Source: Entomomonas asaccharolytica (GTDB taxonomy: Bacteria > Pseudomonadota > Gammaproteobacteria > Pseudomonadales > Pseudomonadaceae). Taken from it: a stretch of DNA of 64,000 nt. Of this stretch, positions 48,101 through 57,145 are shown in pieces. Each line of letters opens with the position of its first letter. Position 1 is the first letter of the stretch. Below the pieces are notes generated by a model. The model ran no database searches. It worked only from the letters and a program-made list of their open reading frames with translations, and had not been told where the DNA came from. Both the position numbers and the translations under genes were made by a program. The stretch covers positions 2,185,673-2,249,672 of the forward strand of contig NZ_CP067393.1 of assembly GCF_016653615.1 (NCBI RefSeq), in the 5' to 3' direction.

Positions 48101-49344
48101 ATAACACGAACAATCTCTGTGACTTTACCTTTGGGATGACGATAATGTAAATGGAGTCTATGCCCACCAGTAGCAGTAATATCAGTAAGTAAATTATTTT
48201 CATAACTAAAATGAATATAATGGCCTAATTTATTTTCAATACGTTGTAGATTGGCTTTTTCGCCATTATCTAGCACTTCACCAAAATAATAGAACTCGTC
48301 ATCTAGCGTTTGGATAATATAGTGACCACCCTCAGTACAAATTAAATAGATTTGCTCACTGGCAATATAAACTTTTTGGCCCTCTGCTAGGCACTCAAAA
48401 TCTAAAATACGCCCCTGATTATCTACATGGTAAAGTGTATTATTTTTTCTATAGAAATGTTGTTCATAGGGTAATATCCAACCTTTACCTAAAATACTTT
48501 CATAAGTAAGATCACTTGCATAAAAACGTGACCAAACAATAGGCATATAGCCAGGTAATGTAAAATCTATTTCATCTTCTGGCTTTAATATTTTACGCCC
48601 TGTTGTAGTATCTACAGGATTACCAGTAAAGGCTGAAACAATCTTCCCTCCTCCGTATTCTATAGCCTTACCGATTCCATAACTAATAGCCATACTTGCT
48701 GCTAATTTACTTACACAGGGTAAAGCATTTTTTAAACCTGCTTGGATAACATTTTTAATACCAGAAGCAAATCCAGCAATAAACATAGCAACTTCTACAG
48801 CTTTACGTAACCACGGTGGAACTTCATCTTGAACAGGAAGGTATTCATACTTATCTTGTCCCATATGAACATTTTCAGAACCTTCATCTATTTTTGCACC
48901 ACATTCAGTTTTATCATCTTTACGAGCCGCTGGTCTGCTATCTATAAAAACTAAAGTTGATCCCTCTGCAACCTGTGGCTTTGGTGTAGAGGGATGTTTT
49001 GAACATATAACCTCACTACCTTTAGCCGTTTTCATACCCTCTGGATTACCTTCAACTGTTCCTGTATAAGCGGCAGGCCTTTTATTGGTATGAACTATTT
49101 TTGAGCCAGTGTCTATCTCACCTGTCTTACTAGAAAATTTACTGCCAATCCATTCACCTAATGAAGGTAACGCAGAACCACCTACGCTTAAAAGGGTTCC
49201 GACGATAAATGCACCAGCACCACCTGAACAGATAATAAAAGAAGCAGCGGCTACTACAGCTAAACCAATAATAGCGCCTGCTATAAATCCAGCCAACGCA
49301 CTAGTATGAACAATACTGTCTCCAACACGTGCTGCTTCAAACAT
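45175..49344 (-). CDS. T6SS RHS polymorphic toxin with PAAR N-terminus and HNH-like nuclease tip
   Basis: The 1389-residue protein begins with two hydrophobic helices inside a PAAR domain (1-165; ARVGDSIVHTSALAG, GSKIVHTNKRPAA, GSTLVFIDSRPAAR, GSENVHMG). It continues with a linker, a DUF6531 start (PGYMPIVWSRFYASDLTYES) and the RHS cage of YD repeats, closing at DPIGLLGGNNLYRYT...WVDPWGLC near 1280. The last 105 residues carry HHSDPKFMGGDPKQNLTTM and DHRSLHRKLNDFL, which fits an HNH/endonuclease-VII-like toxin. An Eag gene sits 27 bases upstream, the immunity gene overlaps downstream, and a vgrG precedes both. AGGAG lies before the ATG. Confidence 0.92.
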   Translation of the reverse strand: MFEAARVGDSIVHTSALAGFIAGAIIGLAVVAAASFIICSGGAGAFIVGTLLSVGGSALPSLGEWIGSKFSSKTGEIDTGSKIVHTNKRPAAYTGTVEGNPEGMKTAKGSEVICSKHPSTPKPQVAEGSTLVFIDSRPAARKDDKTECGAKIDEGSENVHMGQDKYEYLPVQDEVPPWLRKAVEVAMFIAGFASGIKNVIQAGLKNALPCVSKLAASMAISYGIGKAIEYGGGKIVSAFTGNPVDTTTGRKILKPEDEIDFTLPGYMPIVWSRFYASDLTYESILGKGWILPYEQHFYRKNNTLYHVDNQGRILDFECLAEGQKVYIASEQIYLICTEGGHYIIQTLDDEFYYFGEVLDNGEKANLQRIENKLGHYIHFSYENNLLTDITATGGHRLHLHYRHPKGKVTEIVRVIDNQPIETMVQYRYNSDGQLIAVINRNGDTTRLFDYKDNLMVRHQNGLGFSCEYHWQIIDNQTRVIEHWTNDGEHYHFNYDLENRSTLITDALNRQSEVRYDEYHQMTYCKDFGGEEYQLEYDENGNLTAYIFPNSNKIALKYDEYSRLIEETDPLGRKVSYQYHKETSLRTQTIFPDGSTWQAEYDKKNNILIAEIDPLGHTTHYYNTDDGLPYAILDPLDKRKTITWNKWAQVERYTDCSEKITHYHYNEHLHLSAITNALNETIQLERKPQGEITCLIHADGIKEIFTYNAMGQLLSHADGKGQITYLSRNPRGLLTKRFDPKDQTIIYQYDTAQRLSVLLNENNEAYRFTYDNTDRLTQETRIDQINRNFEYDEAGYLNKLTESGVNKELKTTSRTTYLERDKVGRLIAKTTEDASYSYHYDLLDKLIKLERKPTDKGKELGINEEILTFAYDIKGRLIQEQTPQGELNYLYDELDNLIILTLPNKRQINHQYYGSGHLHQISLDQLIISDFERDDLHREILRTQGNLTSRFGYDAKGRKHWQYASQKPLAELTTLNKQQLPIDRQLKSRENNIFRQYQYDAAGELSALLDKARGKTEYSYEENGQLKTVITPNSQEYFSSDAAGNFLPSQVLPKQHFALHNRITDYGDIHLEYDQWGNVIEKITGFNKYQKFNHDCENRLVKAQLYENNKLITESYYYYDSLGRRIKKQINNLQTQQNKQTTFLWQGLRLLQEQTEQKQISYIYEPNSYVPLARIDTEYDIDDIYYYHTDQIGTPLELTNQQGTIVWQANYKAWGEIESLRLNEVEQNLRYQGQYFDEETELHYNTFRYYDPHVGRYITQDPIGLLGGNNLYRYTPNPTGWVDPWGLCNHGHHSDPKFMGGDPKQNLTTMTDVDHRSLHRKLNDFLFGRTKIVGNNTVHMRPQRGNSGAVIQRNFTRTELLDALADFYKGSGSSFKDAAADFFKQHPGLI

Positions 49345-49371
49345 AGAAAACTCCTTTTATTCCTTACTTAA

Positions 49372-49821
49372 TTATTTTGATTGTGTTGAATTTTCTCTTT
49401 GTTTATAACTAGCTAGTAAGTCTTGCCATAATTTATCTTGTTGTTTGGTAAATTGCTCTTGACTAGTACAGGAAAATACCAAAATACGTTTAGGATAGAT
49501 TTCAAAAGCTGCTTGACGTTGATAGTAATATTTACCTTCTGATTTATAGTAAGCTTCTATATGTGCACCTTCTATATTAGGGTTACTAGGTAACTTCATT
49601 TCTTTATGATCTACCAACTTATAACCTTTAATATGCGCCTGCATTAATTGCATTTGTCTTTTAACATAGCTTGGCATAGTTTCATCTGGTAGCATGTTAT
49701 CCCGAGCCACAGTTACACTTAAAGGTGCTGGAATAGTACTTCCCAATGCAAAGGTATTGACTGTACGGTCATAAAAATCGTCAGGTAATGTGATCGTGCC
49801 TTCTTGTAATAGATATTCCAT
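49372..49821 (-). CDS. Eag-family chaperone (DUF1795)
   Basis: The 149-residue protein has the DUF1795 layout (EGTITLPDDFYDRTVNTF, PLSVTVARDNM, a helix, and RQAAFEIYPKRILVFSCTS). Eag proteins bind the transmembrane helices at the N-terminus of PAAR-RHS effectors and hold them for loading on VgrG. This is exactly its place between vgrG and RHS here. Confidence 0.9.
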   Translation of the reverse strand: MEYLLQEGTITLPDDFYDRTVNTFALGSTIPAPLSVTVARDNMLPDETMPSYVKRQMQLMQAHIKGYKLVDHKEMKLPSNPNIEGAHIEAYYKSEGKYYYQRQAAFEIYPKRILVFSCTSQEQFTKQQDKLWQDLLASYKQRENSTQSK

Positions 49822-49843
49822 ATTTCAATTTCCTATAAAAAGC

Positions 49844-51784
49844 TTATTTACCGCCACTACGTGCTTTATCGCTAAATGGAACAACAGGAGGAGGGCTGGC
49901 CGAGCCACAATTTAAAGTTATATCTGTAGGGGCGTCTAAATTAATAGTCTCAGCTGCAGTTTGATGAATATGAGTTTTGCCATGAATAAATATTTGTTCG
50001 GCAGTGATAACAATTTTGCTTTCACCGACCTGCAGCACTATATTTTCACCATCCATAGCAATAGATGATCCACTACCTTGACCCACTACAATAGTTTTTT
50101 CATTACTAACAGCAGTAGACTGATTATTTAAAACAGTTGTTGATTTATCATGTTTAACAGTTTCTGATTGATCATTTTCTACAAGAGTATTAGCATCTTT
50201 TTGTGCATGGATATAGATCTGTTCTTGACCCGCTTTATCCTCAAAAGTTAATTCATTAGAGCCACCGCCACCAGGAGAACTATTAGTCTTAAATCCTGTT
50301 TTAGTTTTATTCGCAGGCATACCCTCTGCTTGAGTATTAATACCATTATTGGCACAACCTGTGATCATTGGTTGGTCAGGATCACCCTCTAAAAATGTGA
50401 TCACAGCCTCCATGCCTATACGTGGGATAGTAAATGTTCCATACCCTTTGTGCGCCCAATTACTACCTACTCGTACCCAACAGCTAGAGTTTTCATCAAA
50501 TTGGCCTTCACGATCCCAATAAAACTGTACCTTAACACTACCATACTCATTACAATAGATTTCTTCTCCAGCAGGGCCAACAACTTTAGCTGTTTGACTG
50601 CCAAAGATACGGGTTCTTGGATGAAGCAAAGGTGGACGCCAAGCAACATCTTTAGGGGTGGCAGTAAAGATATTGCGATAACCCTGATTAAACTCTCCAT
50701 CTGGAAAGGTGAAATCACTATTTAATGAGAATTTATTTTTGAGTTTAGCATTATTTTCTCCACCTAATGCTTCGACTACCTGCGGTTGCTTACCTTGATG
50801 GATAATAGTATTAATTAGCCAAGGATCTGTTGCATCAAGACTTGGATGTTCATTAATAGTTATATAATAACCTGTGTGTAGAATAGGTACATCACTATAG
50901 CCTTCAGCTAATACATGTTCTGTTCTTAACCGTTCTACTTCTATTTGTGCAAGATGCTTACCGCGAGCGTTGTCCATAAAACGCCCAGGGTAATCATAAA
51001 ACTCTATATCTGGTTCGGTTGCCCCATTAGCCTTAGCACTTTGCTGACCTTCGGCTTGTCCTTCAGGGATTTTAGTATTGGTGAAATTATAATCACGCCA
51101 AGTGGTACGTTTAGTTTTACTTGTTAAATTAACATCAAATGCTTTTATAACAGGTTCTTCTGAAACAAATCCACTGTTAGAAACATATCTAATAGCTTCT
51201 GCTAAAGAAGGAAAAATTGGATTACTATCACCAAAAACCATTAAATGATTATCTGATTTATGCTCAAAATAATAATAAATACCTTCCTCTTCACAAAGGC
51301 GCTGGATAAAATAGGCATCTGTTTCATCATACTGAACACAATAATCCCTTTCAGGATAGGTCTCTTTTAACCGAAACTCATGGTGTGTCCCTTCAAGTAT
51401 ACCATACTCGCTAAGTATTTGCGAAATAATCTGAGGGACAGTTTTATGCTGAAAAATTCGTTGATTAGTACGTTTTTCAAGATGGGCAAAACAAGGGGAA
51501 AGAATAATACTGTATTCAGCATAATCATTTCCTACGGCACCTCGTCTAACAGACATAATAACACCATGCACACCACTTTTTCCATCAGGAGTAAAAGCGA
51601 GATAGGCTGGTTTGCTTAATAGTTGAGTAATATCATAGCGAATATGTCGATTAACTAGATTAATCTCGAAGGTATAAGTTTGGCTAATCGACTCTTTCCC
51701 TTCAAAACTTAATACCTGTAATCCTGTTTTTTCTAAACCAGCAACATTTAAACTAAAGTGCGCTTCATTAGCGAGATTAAACAT
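49844..51784 (-). CDS. vgrG: Type VI secretion spike protein VgrG (third copy)
   Basis: The 646-residue VgrG has gp27, an OB-fold (NEYGSVKVQFYWDREG near 418) and a short DUF2345-like needle ending in a plain tail (SASPPPVVPFSDKARSGGK). Its needle differs clearly from the two other VgrGs, whose needles are near-copies of one another. It heads the vgrG-Eag-RHS-immunity operon. Two AGACT-NN-AGTCT palindromes lie upstream, one only 72 bases from the ATG. Confidence 0.95.
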   Translation of the reverse strand: MFNLANEAHFSLNVAGLEKTGLQVLSFEGKESISQTYTFEINLVNRHIRYDITQLLSKPAYLAFTPDGKSGVHGVIMSVRRGAVGNDYAEYSIILSPCFAHLEKRTNQRIFQHKTVPQIISQILSEYGILEGTHHEFRLKETYPERDYCVQYDETDAYFIQRLCEEEGIYYYFEHKSDNHLMVFGDSNPIFPSLAEAIRYVSNSGFVSEEPVIKAFDVNLTSKTKRTTWRDYNFTNTKIPEGQAEGQQSAKANGATEPDIEFYDYPGRFMDNARGKHLAQIEVERLRTEHVLAEGYSDVPILHTGYYITINEHPSLDATDPWLINTIIHQGKQPQVVEALGGENNAKLKNKFSLNSDFTFPDGEFNQGYRNIFTATPKDVAWRPPLLHPRTRIFGSQTAKVVGPAGEEIYCNEYGSVKVQFYWDREGQFDENSSCWVRVGSNWAHKGYGTFTIPRIGMEAVITFLEGDPDQPMITGCANNGINTQAEGMPANKTKTGFKTNSSPGGGGSNELTFEDKAGQEQIYIHAQKDANTLVENDQSETVKHDKSTTVLNNQSTAVSNEKTIVVGQGSGSSIAMDGENIVLQVGESKIVITAEQIFIHGKTHIHQTAAETINLDAPTDITLNCGSASPPPVVPFSDKARSGGK

Positions 51785-52966
51785 AGAAAATACCTTTAAA
51801 ACTAAATCCTAGATAGTAGGGATGATATTATTATGTTAATTTAAAAGGCACATACTAGACTAAAGTCTAATATCTATCATAATAGAAAAAATAAATAACT
51901 TGTAAGCGTCTAGTACCAATTATGATATAGATTTCATAGGTTAAAGCTTGTGAAGAGAATTCAATAATATTTGTGAATTTCATCACAAAATTACTATATT
52001 TTGTAAATAACTTGTAGAAGATAATACAGACCATTAATTGAAAACAAATCAAAACAAGACAAAATAAGTTCATTTAGGGGGAAAGATCAATTAAAAACTC
52101 TTATTTTTCATCATGTTGTGAAGATTGTTGTGAGTGCGTTTCTCACCCCAATTTATACATCTAAACCTATGATTTATATAAAATTAAATTTTAAATCAAA
52201 AAACTCTTATTGTTACTCCACTATTCTATGTATTTTTATATTAGATACTAAGTAAACTGCTGATATCCTTACCAACAATATAATACATAACTTACAAATA
52301 AACACTTTTGAAAATATACCCTATTCAATTAGTTATGTAATAACTTTGTGTATTAGCTACTATAGAAGTGAAGAAATCAAAACTATAAAAAATTAATTTT
52401 CCTTTTAAAAATACTGTGATTAATTTTTGTATTTCTGCAATATTGCACTTTGATAATGTTAAGAATATTATTTAGGACTATAAGACTATAGTCTTATATG
52501 TTGAATGATAAAATTTCATGGTTTGATTTAAAAAATTATGAATTTTGAATATCAAATGTTACACTCAGAATTTTTATGTTAGTTGTATAATTGCTTCTTG
52601 TATTCACTATTGAAGATTAATAAGTCTAAACTCACGATAAGTGTTAACAGTATAATTTTTTCTGTAGCCAATTGCTTTAAAAAAAATCACTGATTTATTT
52701 TTGGGATTGTAAAATTATAGCTTTTACAAGTTAATTTAAAAAATTAGTGTTATAAGCTATTTTATTCAAAAAATTAAAAATATTTTAAATAAAGTTTTAT
52801 AATATTTTCTATAACTTGAACTTATTTAACTAATATCAGTATCTTTATAATCAGCCCCTAAAAGAAAAGATAATATTTTGGTATACTACTTTAAGACAAT
52901 ACCATGCTAAAGCTAACTATTCATTTATTATATGTAAGTAGTAATACTACTTACATATAATATTCA
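51785..52966. promoter_or_regulatory. Upstream region of the third VgrG operon with two like palindromes
   Basis: No gene in about 1.2 kb of AT-rich DNA. TAGACTAAAGTCTA (51856-51869) and TATAAGACTATAGTCTTATA (52479-52498, a perfect 20-bp palindrome) share the core AGACT-NN-AGTCT. The first is close enough to the vgrG start to serve as an operator. The other end of the region follows the stop of the exported RHS gene. Confidence 0.5.
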
Positions 52967-55900
52967 TTATCTACATTTAATTATGTTATTTATTTCATAA
53001 CCTAATAAAAATACACTCACCCATGGAAGTTTTCTACCAATATGTCGTAGCAATTTTCTTTTATTAATACTGCTTATATTATTCCTTAGAATACCATTAT
53101 GCAGAGATCTACTAAATACAGAAGTATGATCATGTTTACCATACCCGCCTAATCCAACTCTATCCTTCTTTATTGAGCCTCCAAATATACCATGAATTAA
53201 TCCTGAAGCTGTTCCACCACTTGGAACTAAATCTATACTAGTACAATTATCACAATGTACCTCTTTAATCTTTTCAAGCCCGAGATCGATAATATAACCT
53301 ACAACCATTCCACCTATAATAGGAACAAACCAAACTACCTGCCCTTGAGGATCAATATAATTAATTGGATTATTATATGTATATGTAAAAGTATTTATAC
53401 CCCCTCTTAAACCTATAGGATCAGCTTGAATATATCGACCAGTATTTGGATTATAGTTACGGAAACCATTGTAATGTAGGCCTATTTCTTGATCATAATA
53501 TTGACCAGGGAAACGCAGATTCATAGTAATTTGGTTAGTCGTATCTAACTGTGTTCTACCAAATGCTTCTGATACACCTTTCCAAGTTTGTTGCCCTCTT
53601 GAGTTTAAAGCTAACTGAGGCGTACCTAAATGATCAGTATAAAGGTAGTTATAATTAGTATTAGCCAAGGTTTGGTTTGCTATGATATTAGCTTGCCACA
53701 GTGGACTTGTTCCCCATACTGTATTAGGTTGCCAACCATAGGCTACTTTAACACTACCTGTCTCCTCTAACTCTGCAATTAAGCCTTCATCTGTATAGAT
53801 ATAATATGTAGTAGCGCCATTAACTATTTTACTTATACGACGCCCAAAGGGATCATATTGATAACTAACAATTTCTCTATCACCCTTTTCAATACTTGTT
53901 AAACGATCAACGGTGTTATAAATATAGGTAATTGTTTGCTCACTGTTAGTTTCAGTAGCTAAATTACCATTTGTTGTGTAGGTCAATATATTTTGTTTAT
54001 CTCCCTCACCCCATTTAGTTAGTTGATTATTGCTATTATATTGCCATTCTCCAGTTTGATGAGAACTACCAATACGATTATCTATTGCATCATAGCTATA
54101 AGATTCAACAGGCAAGCCTTTTTGTTGCGATAGTTTTGATGGTGTTACTAAAGTTAATCTATCTAGCAAATCATAACCATATAGGCTCAAACCATGTTCA
54201 CTATCTAGTTGAGTGACATTACCCACTTTGTCATAACTATAAGCACGATTCATTAATAGGTTATTATTAGTATCTTTTACTCGTATCGTTAATGGACGTT
54301 GTAATGCATCATAAGTAAAAGTTTGAGTAGCACCAGGGAAATTAATTTGGGTTGGCATTTGCCATTGATATTGTTGCCAAGTAATTTTCTCTCCATTTGC
54401 TAAAAGCACTTCTTTCAGTTGCCCATTTACATAACTATAATGGGCGGTAGTATTATCTGGATAGGTTATAGAAGCTAAGTTATCATCAATATCATAACTA
54501 TATTGTAGTTCTTTAGTAATTTTATTACTGCCAATACCATAACTAATAGTTTCTTTAACAGTACGTCCAAGTGAATCTAAAGTATATTCAAATTCACTAT
54601 TAGTATCACCAGATTGAATAACCTTTACTACTTGATTAGCATCGTTATAATGATAGTCTACTGTTTGGGATGGTGTATCCTCCCCTAATTTGGCATATAT
54701 TTCTCTTACTTTACGACCTGCTGCATCATACTGATAGGTAATAATATTATTGCTAGCATCTTTTTGTTCTATTAGCTGGTTAGCTGAATCATAAGTGTAT
54801 TCAACTATATTACCTAGAGCTTTAGTTTCACTAACTAGATTACCATTGTTATCATAACTAAATAAATAGGTATTACCCTTAGCATCAGTTAAACTGGTTA
54901 CTTGTCCTAAGCTATCCCAAGTTTGAGTTGTTTCTCCTCCCAATGCATCTGTTAACTTGGTCACTTGCCCAAATGAATTATATTCTATTAAAGAAACACT
55001 ATTATTAGGACGGGTAACACTAATCGGCAAACCTATTTCATTATAGCTAATGCTAGTTGTTAAATTATTGCTAGCATCTAATAGTTGGCTAATGACTGTT
55101 GGTAAACCTAAAGAGTTATATTTATAAGATTCACTATAGGTTGGATATAGGGCTTTTACTACTAGCCCAGATAAGCTTGTACCCTGCTGTCCATATTCTA
55201 CAGATACATTATTACCCGCAGGGTCTGTTTGATTAGTTAATCTGCCTTCTGAGTCATAGCTTTGCTGTGCCTCTAATCCTGATGGTGATACTACTTTAAC
55301 AGGCTTACCTACTGTATCATAATAATAAGTAAATGTTTGATTCAGTGGATTAGTTTGTTCAATTTTCCAACCATTACTATCAATTTGATAGGTATAGTTA
55401 GTTTCATTACCTAATGGGTCTATTACTTTGGTAATACGTCCTGCATAATCGGTAGTGTATAGAGTTGTATAACTTAATGGATCAGTGGTTTGGGTTGGAT
55501 AGCCTGCTAAATTATATTCAGTTGTCCAAGTGTTATTTAATGGATTTTTTACACTTGTTACTTGACCTTGAATATCATAAGTAAACTGGTAAGTATTACC
55601 ATTACCATCCGTAAAACTGGTGACATTACCATTTTCATCAAAAGTTTGCTGCAAAGTTATCGCCTTATCTCCTTCACCTATTACTACGGTAGTAGGCTGA
55701 CCATAACTATCATATATCCAACTGGCTGTTCTTTGTTCAGATTTACCCACTGCTTCAATGGATTTAATTAAGTTACCCTTAGCATCATACTGCAAATTGG
55801 TTATAGTACCTTGAGCATTAGTATATTGAGTGACAACACCATAGGTATCGTTATATTGAAAACTTTCTGATAAGCCATCAGGTCTGGTAATTTTAGAGAC

Positions 55901-57145
55901 ATTAAGTCTATCATCAAGTTGTACAGTAGTTTCTAAACCACGCTCATCAATTAGTTTAACTTGTTTATTTGCAGTATCTCTTTTTAAAACTTCTCTGGTA
56001 CTATCATTAATTGCAGTAGATAACCTTTTACCATTAGCATCAAAAACAAGATTGGTTTTTTTACCAACTGAGTCATTTATGGTAATACTATATTGTTTAT
56101 TAGTACGACTATATTGCGTATTATAAATAGTAACTGCACCTGTTTTATCAGTAATTTTTCCTACCCGTGCAATTTTTGTATCTTTATCCTTCGCACTTGT
56201 ACTAACCACACTACTTGCTTCCACTTGTAGTTTATTTTTAGCGCTATTCATAGCAGTTTCAGGAGCAGGTGCCGAATCAGAGTAATCTATTCTAATCATC
56301 CCACCATCAGGTTCAGTTTTTTGATTTAATTGACCATTACCATCATAACCATATAGCCACTCATTACCTAATACATCGATTACTTTAGTAAGTTTATTAT
56401 CTGTCCACTGATAACTGATAGTACGTCCTATTTTATCCTGTACTTGTATAAGCCGTTCATTGCTGTCATAAATAAATGAATATACTAATTCACCATGATG
56501 ATCTTTAATAGCTGTACGACGGCCTTCATTATCTAATACAAAAGATACCTTGATATTATTACGATCACCATATTCTGTAATTCTTCCATCATTATCATAA
56601 ATAATCCAATTACCTTGACGATCATACCAACGCCACCCAGTATCTATTTTTTTTATATAAACTTGATTAAAGCTATACAGATCTGCATTACCTGTGCGTT
56701 GGTACAAGGTACCAGCACGATCTATCGTTTTTACACTATCATCTAATGGATCCGTAATAAAACGTAAATTAGCCCATGCAGGATTAATATACCAACGCCC
56801 ATTAACCCATGTACGATTTAGTTTTACTTCACCACCTAATACCTTTACCCTAAGGTCAACAGTACTTTCTGTGTATTCAGTATTAGGTAACTTTACACTC
56901 GCATTAGAGACACCACTTACATTCTGTGGTTCCGTATCAGCAAACAGCTGAGCGAGTGCTATTTTAGGTAGTGAGATTAATGCCAATATTATTAATCCCA
57001 ACGCCATAAATTTATTAATATATTTTGATTTAGTTAATGGTTTTGTTTTATCCATTTTCAATATTTTTATAGCCATTTTTTTATTCCTAGAATTATGCTG
57101 GTAGGATTGATTACTATTAGCTCTATTTGTAGTTGGCTTATTCAT
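52967..57145 (-). CDS. Exported RHS/YD-repeat protein with variable C-terminus
   Basis: I start at the ATG at 57143-57145, which has a strong GGAGG upstream and overlaps the end of the Ig-like gene (ATGAATAA), giving 1392 residues. It has a long N-region and a hydrophobic signal (FMALGLIILALISLPKIALAQ), so it is exported by Sec rather than loaded by PAAR or Eag. YD repeats follow to DPIGLRGGINTFTY near 1240. The last 125 residues have a hydrophobic segment and GGYGKHDHTSVFSRSLHNG, then LRHIGRKLPWVS, a C-terminal type I cannot name. No immunity gene is visible directly downstream: the next 1.2 kb is non-coding. Confidence 0.82.
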   Translation of the reverse strand: MNKPTTNRANSNQSYQHNSRNKKMAIKILKMDKTKPLTKSKYINKFMALGLIILALISLPKIALAQLFADTEPQNVSGVSNASVKLPNTEYTESTVDLRVKVLGGEVKLNRTWVNGRWYINPAWANLRFITDPLDDSVKTIDRAGTLYQRTGNADLYSFNQVYIKKIDTGWRWYDRQGNWIIYDNDGRITEYGDRNNIKVSFVLDNEGRRTAIKDHHGELVYSFIYDSNERLIQVQDKIGRTISYQWTDNKLTKVIDVLGNEWLYGYDGNGQLNQKTEPDGGMIRIDYSDSAPAPETAMNSAKNKLQVEASSVVSTSAKDKDTKIARVGKITDKTGAVTIYNTQYSRTNKQYSITINDSVGKKTNLVFDANGKRLSTAINDSTREVLKRDTANKQVKLIDERGLETTVQLDDRLNVSKITRPDGLSESFQYNDTYGVVTQYTNAQGTITNLQYDAKGNLIKSIEAVGKSEQRTASWIYDSYGQPTTVVIGEGDKAITLQQTFDENGNVTSFTDGNGNTYQFTYDIQGQVTSVKNPLNNTWTTEYNLAGYPTQTTDPLSYTTLYTTDYAGRITKVIDPLGNETNYTYQIDSNGWKIEQTNPLNQTFTYYYDTVGKPVKVVSPSGLEAQQSYDSEGRLTNQTDPAGNNVSVEYGQQGTSLSGLVVKALYPTYSESYKYNSLGLPTVISQLLDASNNLTTSISYNEIGLPISVTRPNNSVSLIEYNSFGQVTKLTDALGGETTQTWDSLGQVTSLTDAKGNTYLFSYDNNGNLVSETKALGNIVEYTYDSANQLIEQKDASNNIITYQYDAAGRKVREIYAKLGEDTPSQTVDYHYNDANQVVKVIQSGDTNSEFEYTLDSLGRTVKETISYGIGSNKITKELQYSYDIDDNLASITYPDNTTAHYSYVNGQLKEVLLANGEKITWQQYQWQMPTQINFPGATQTFTYDALQRPLTIRVKDTNNNLLMNRAYSYDKVGNVTQLDSEHGLSLYGYDLLDRLTLVTPSKLSQQKGLPVESYSYDAIDNRIGSSHQTGEWQYNSNNQLTKWGEGDKQNILTYTTNGNLATETNSEQTITYIYNTVDRLTSIEKGDREIVSYQYDPFGRRISKIVNGATTYYIYTDEGLIAELEETGSVKVAYGWQPNTVWGTSPLWQANIIANQTLANTNYNYLYTDHLGTPQLALNSRGQQTWKGVSEAFGRTQLDTTNQITMNLRFPGQYYDQEIGLHYNGFRNYNPNTGRYIQADPIGLRGGINTFTYTYNNPINYIDPQGQVVWFVPIIGGMVVGYIIDLGLEKIKEVHCDNCTSIDLVPSGGTASGLIHGIFGGSIKKDRVGLGGYGKHDHTSVFSRSLHNGILRNNISSINKRKLLRHIGRKLPWVSVFLLGYEINNIIKCR

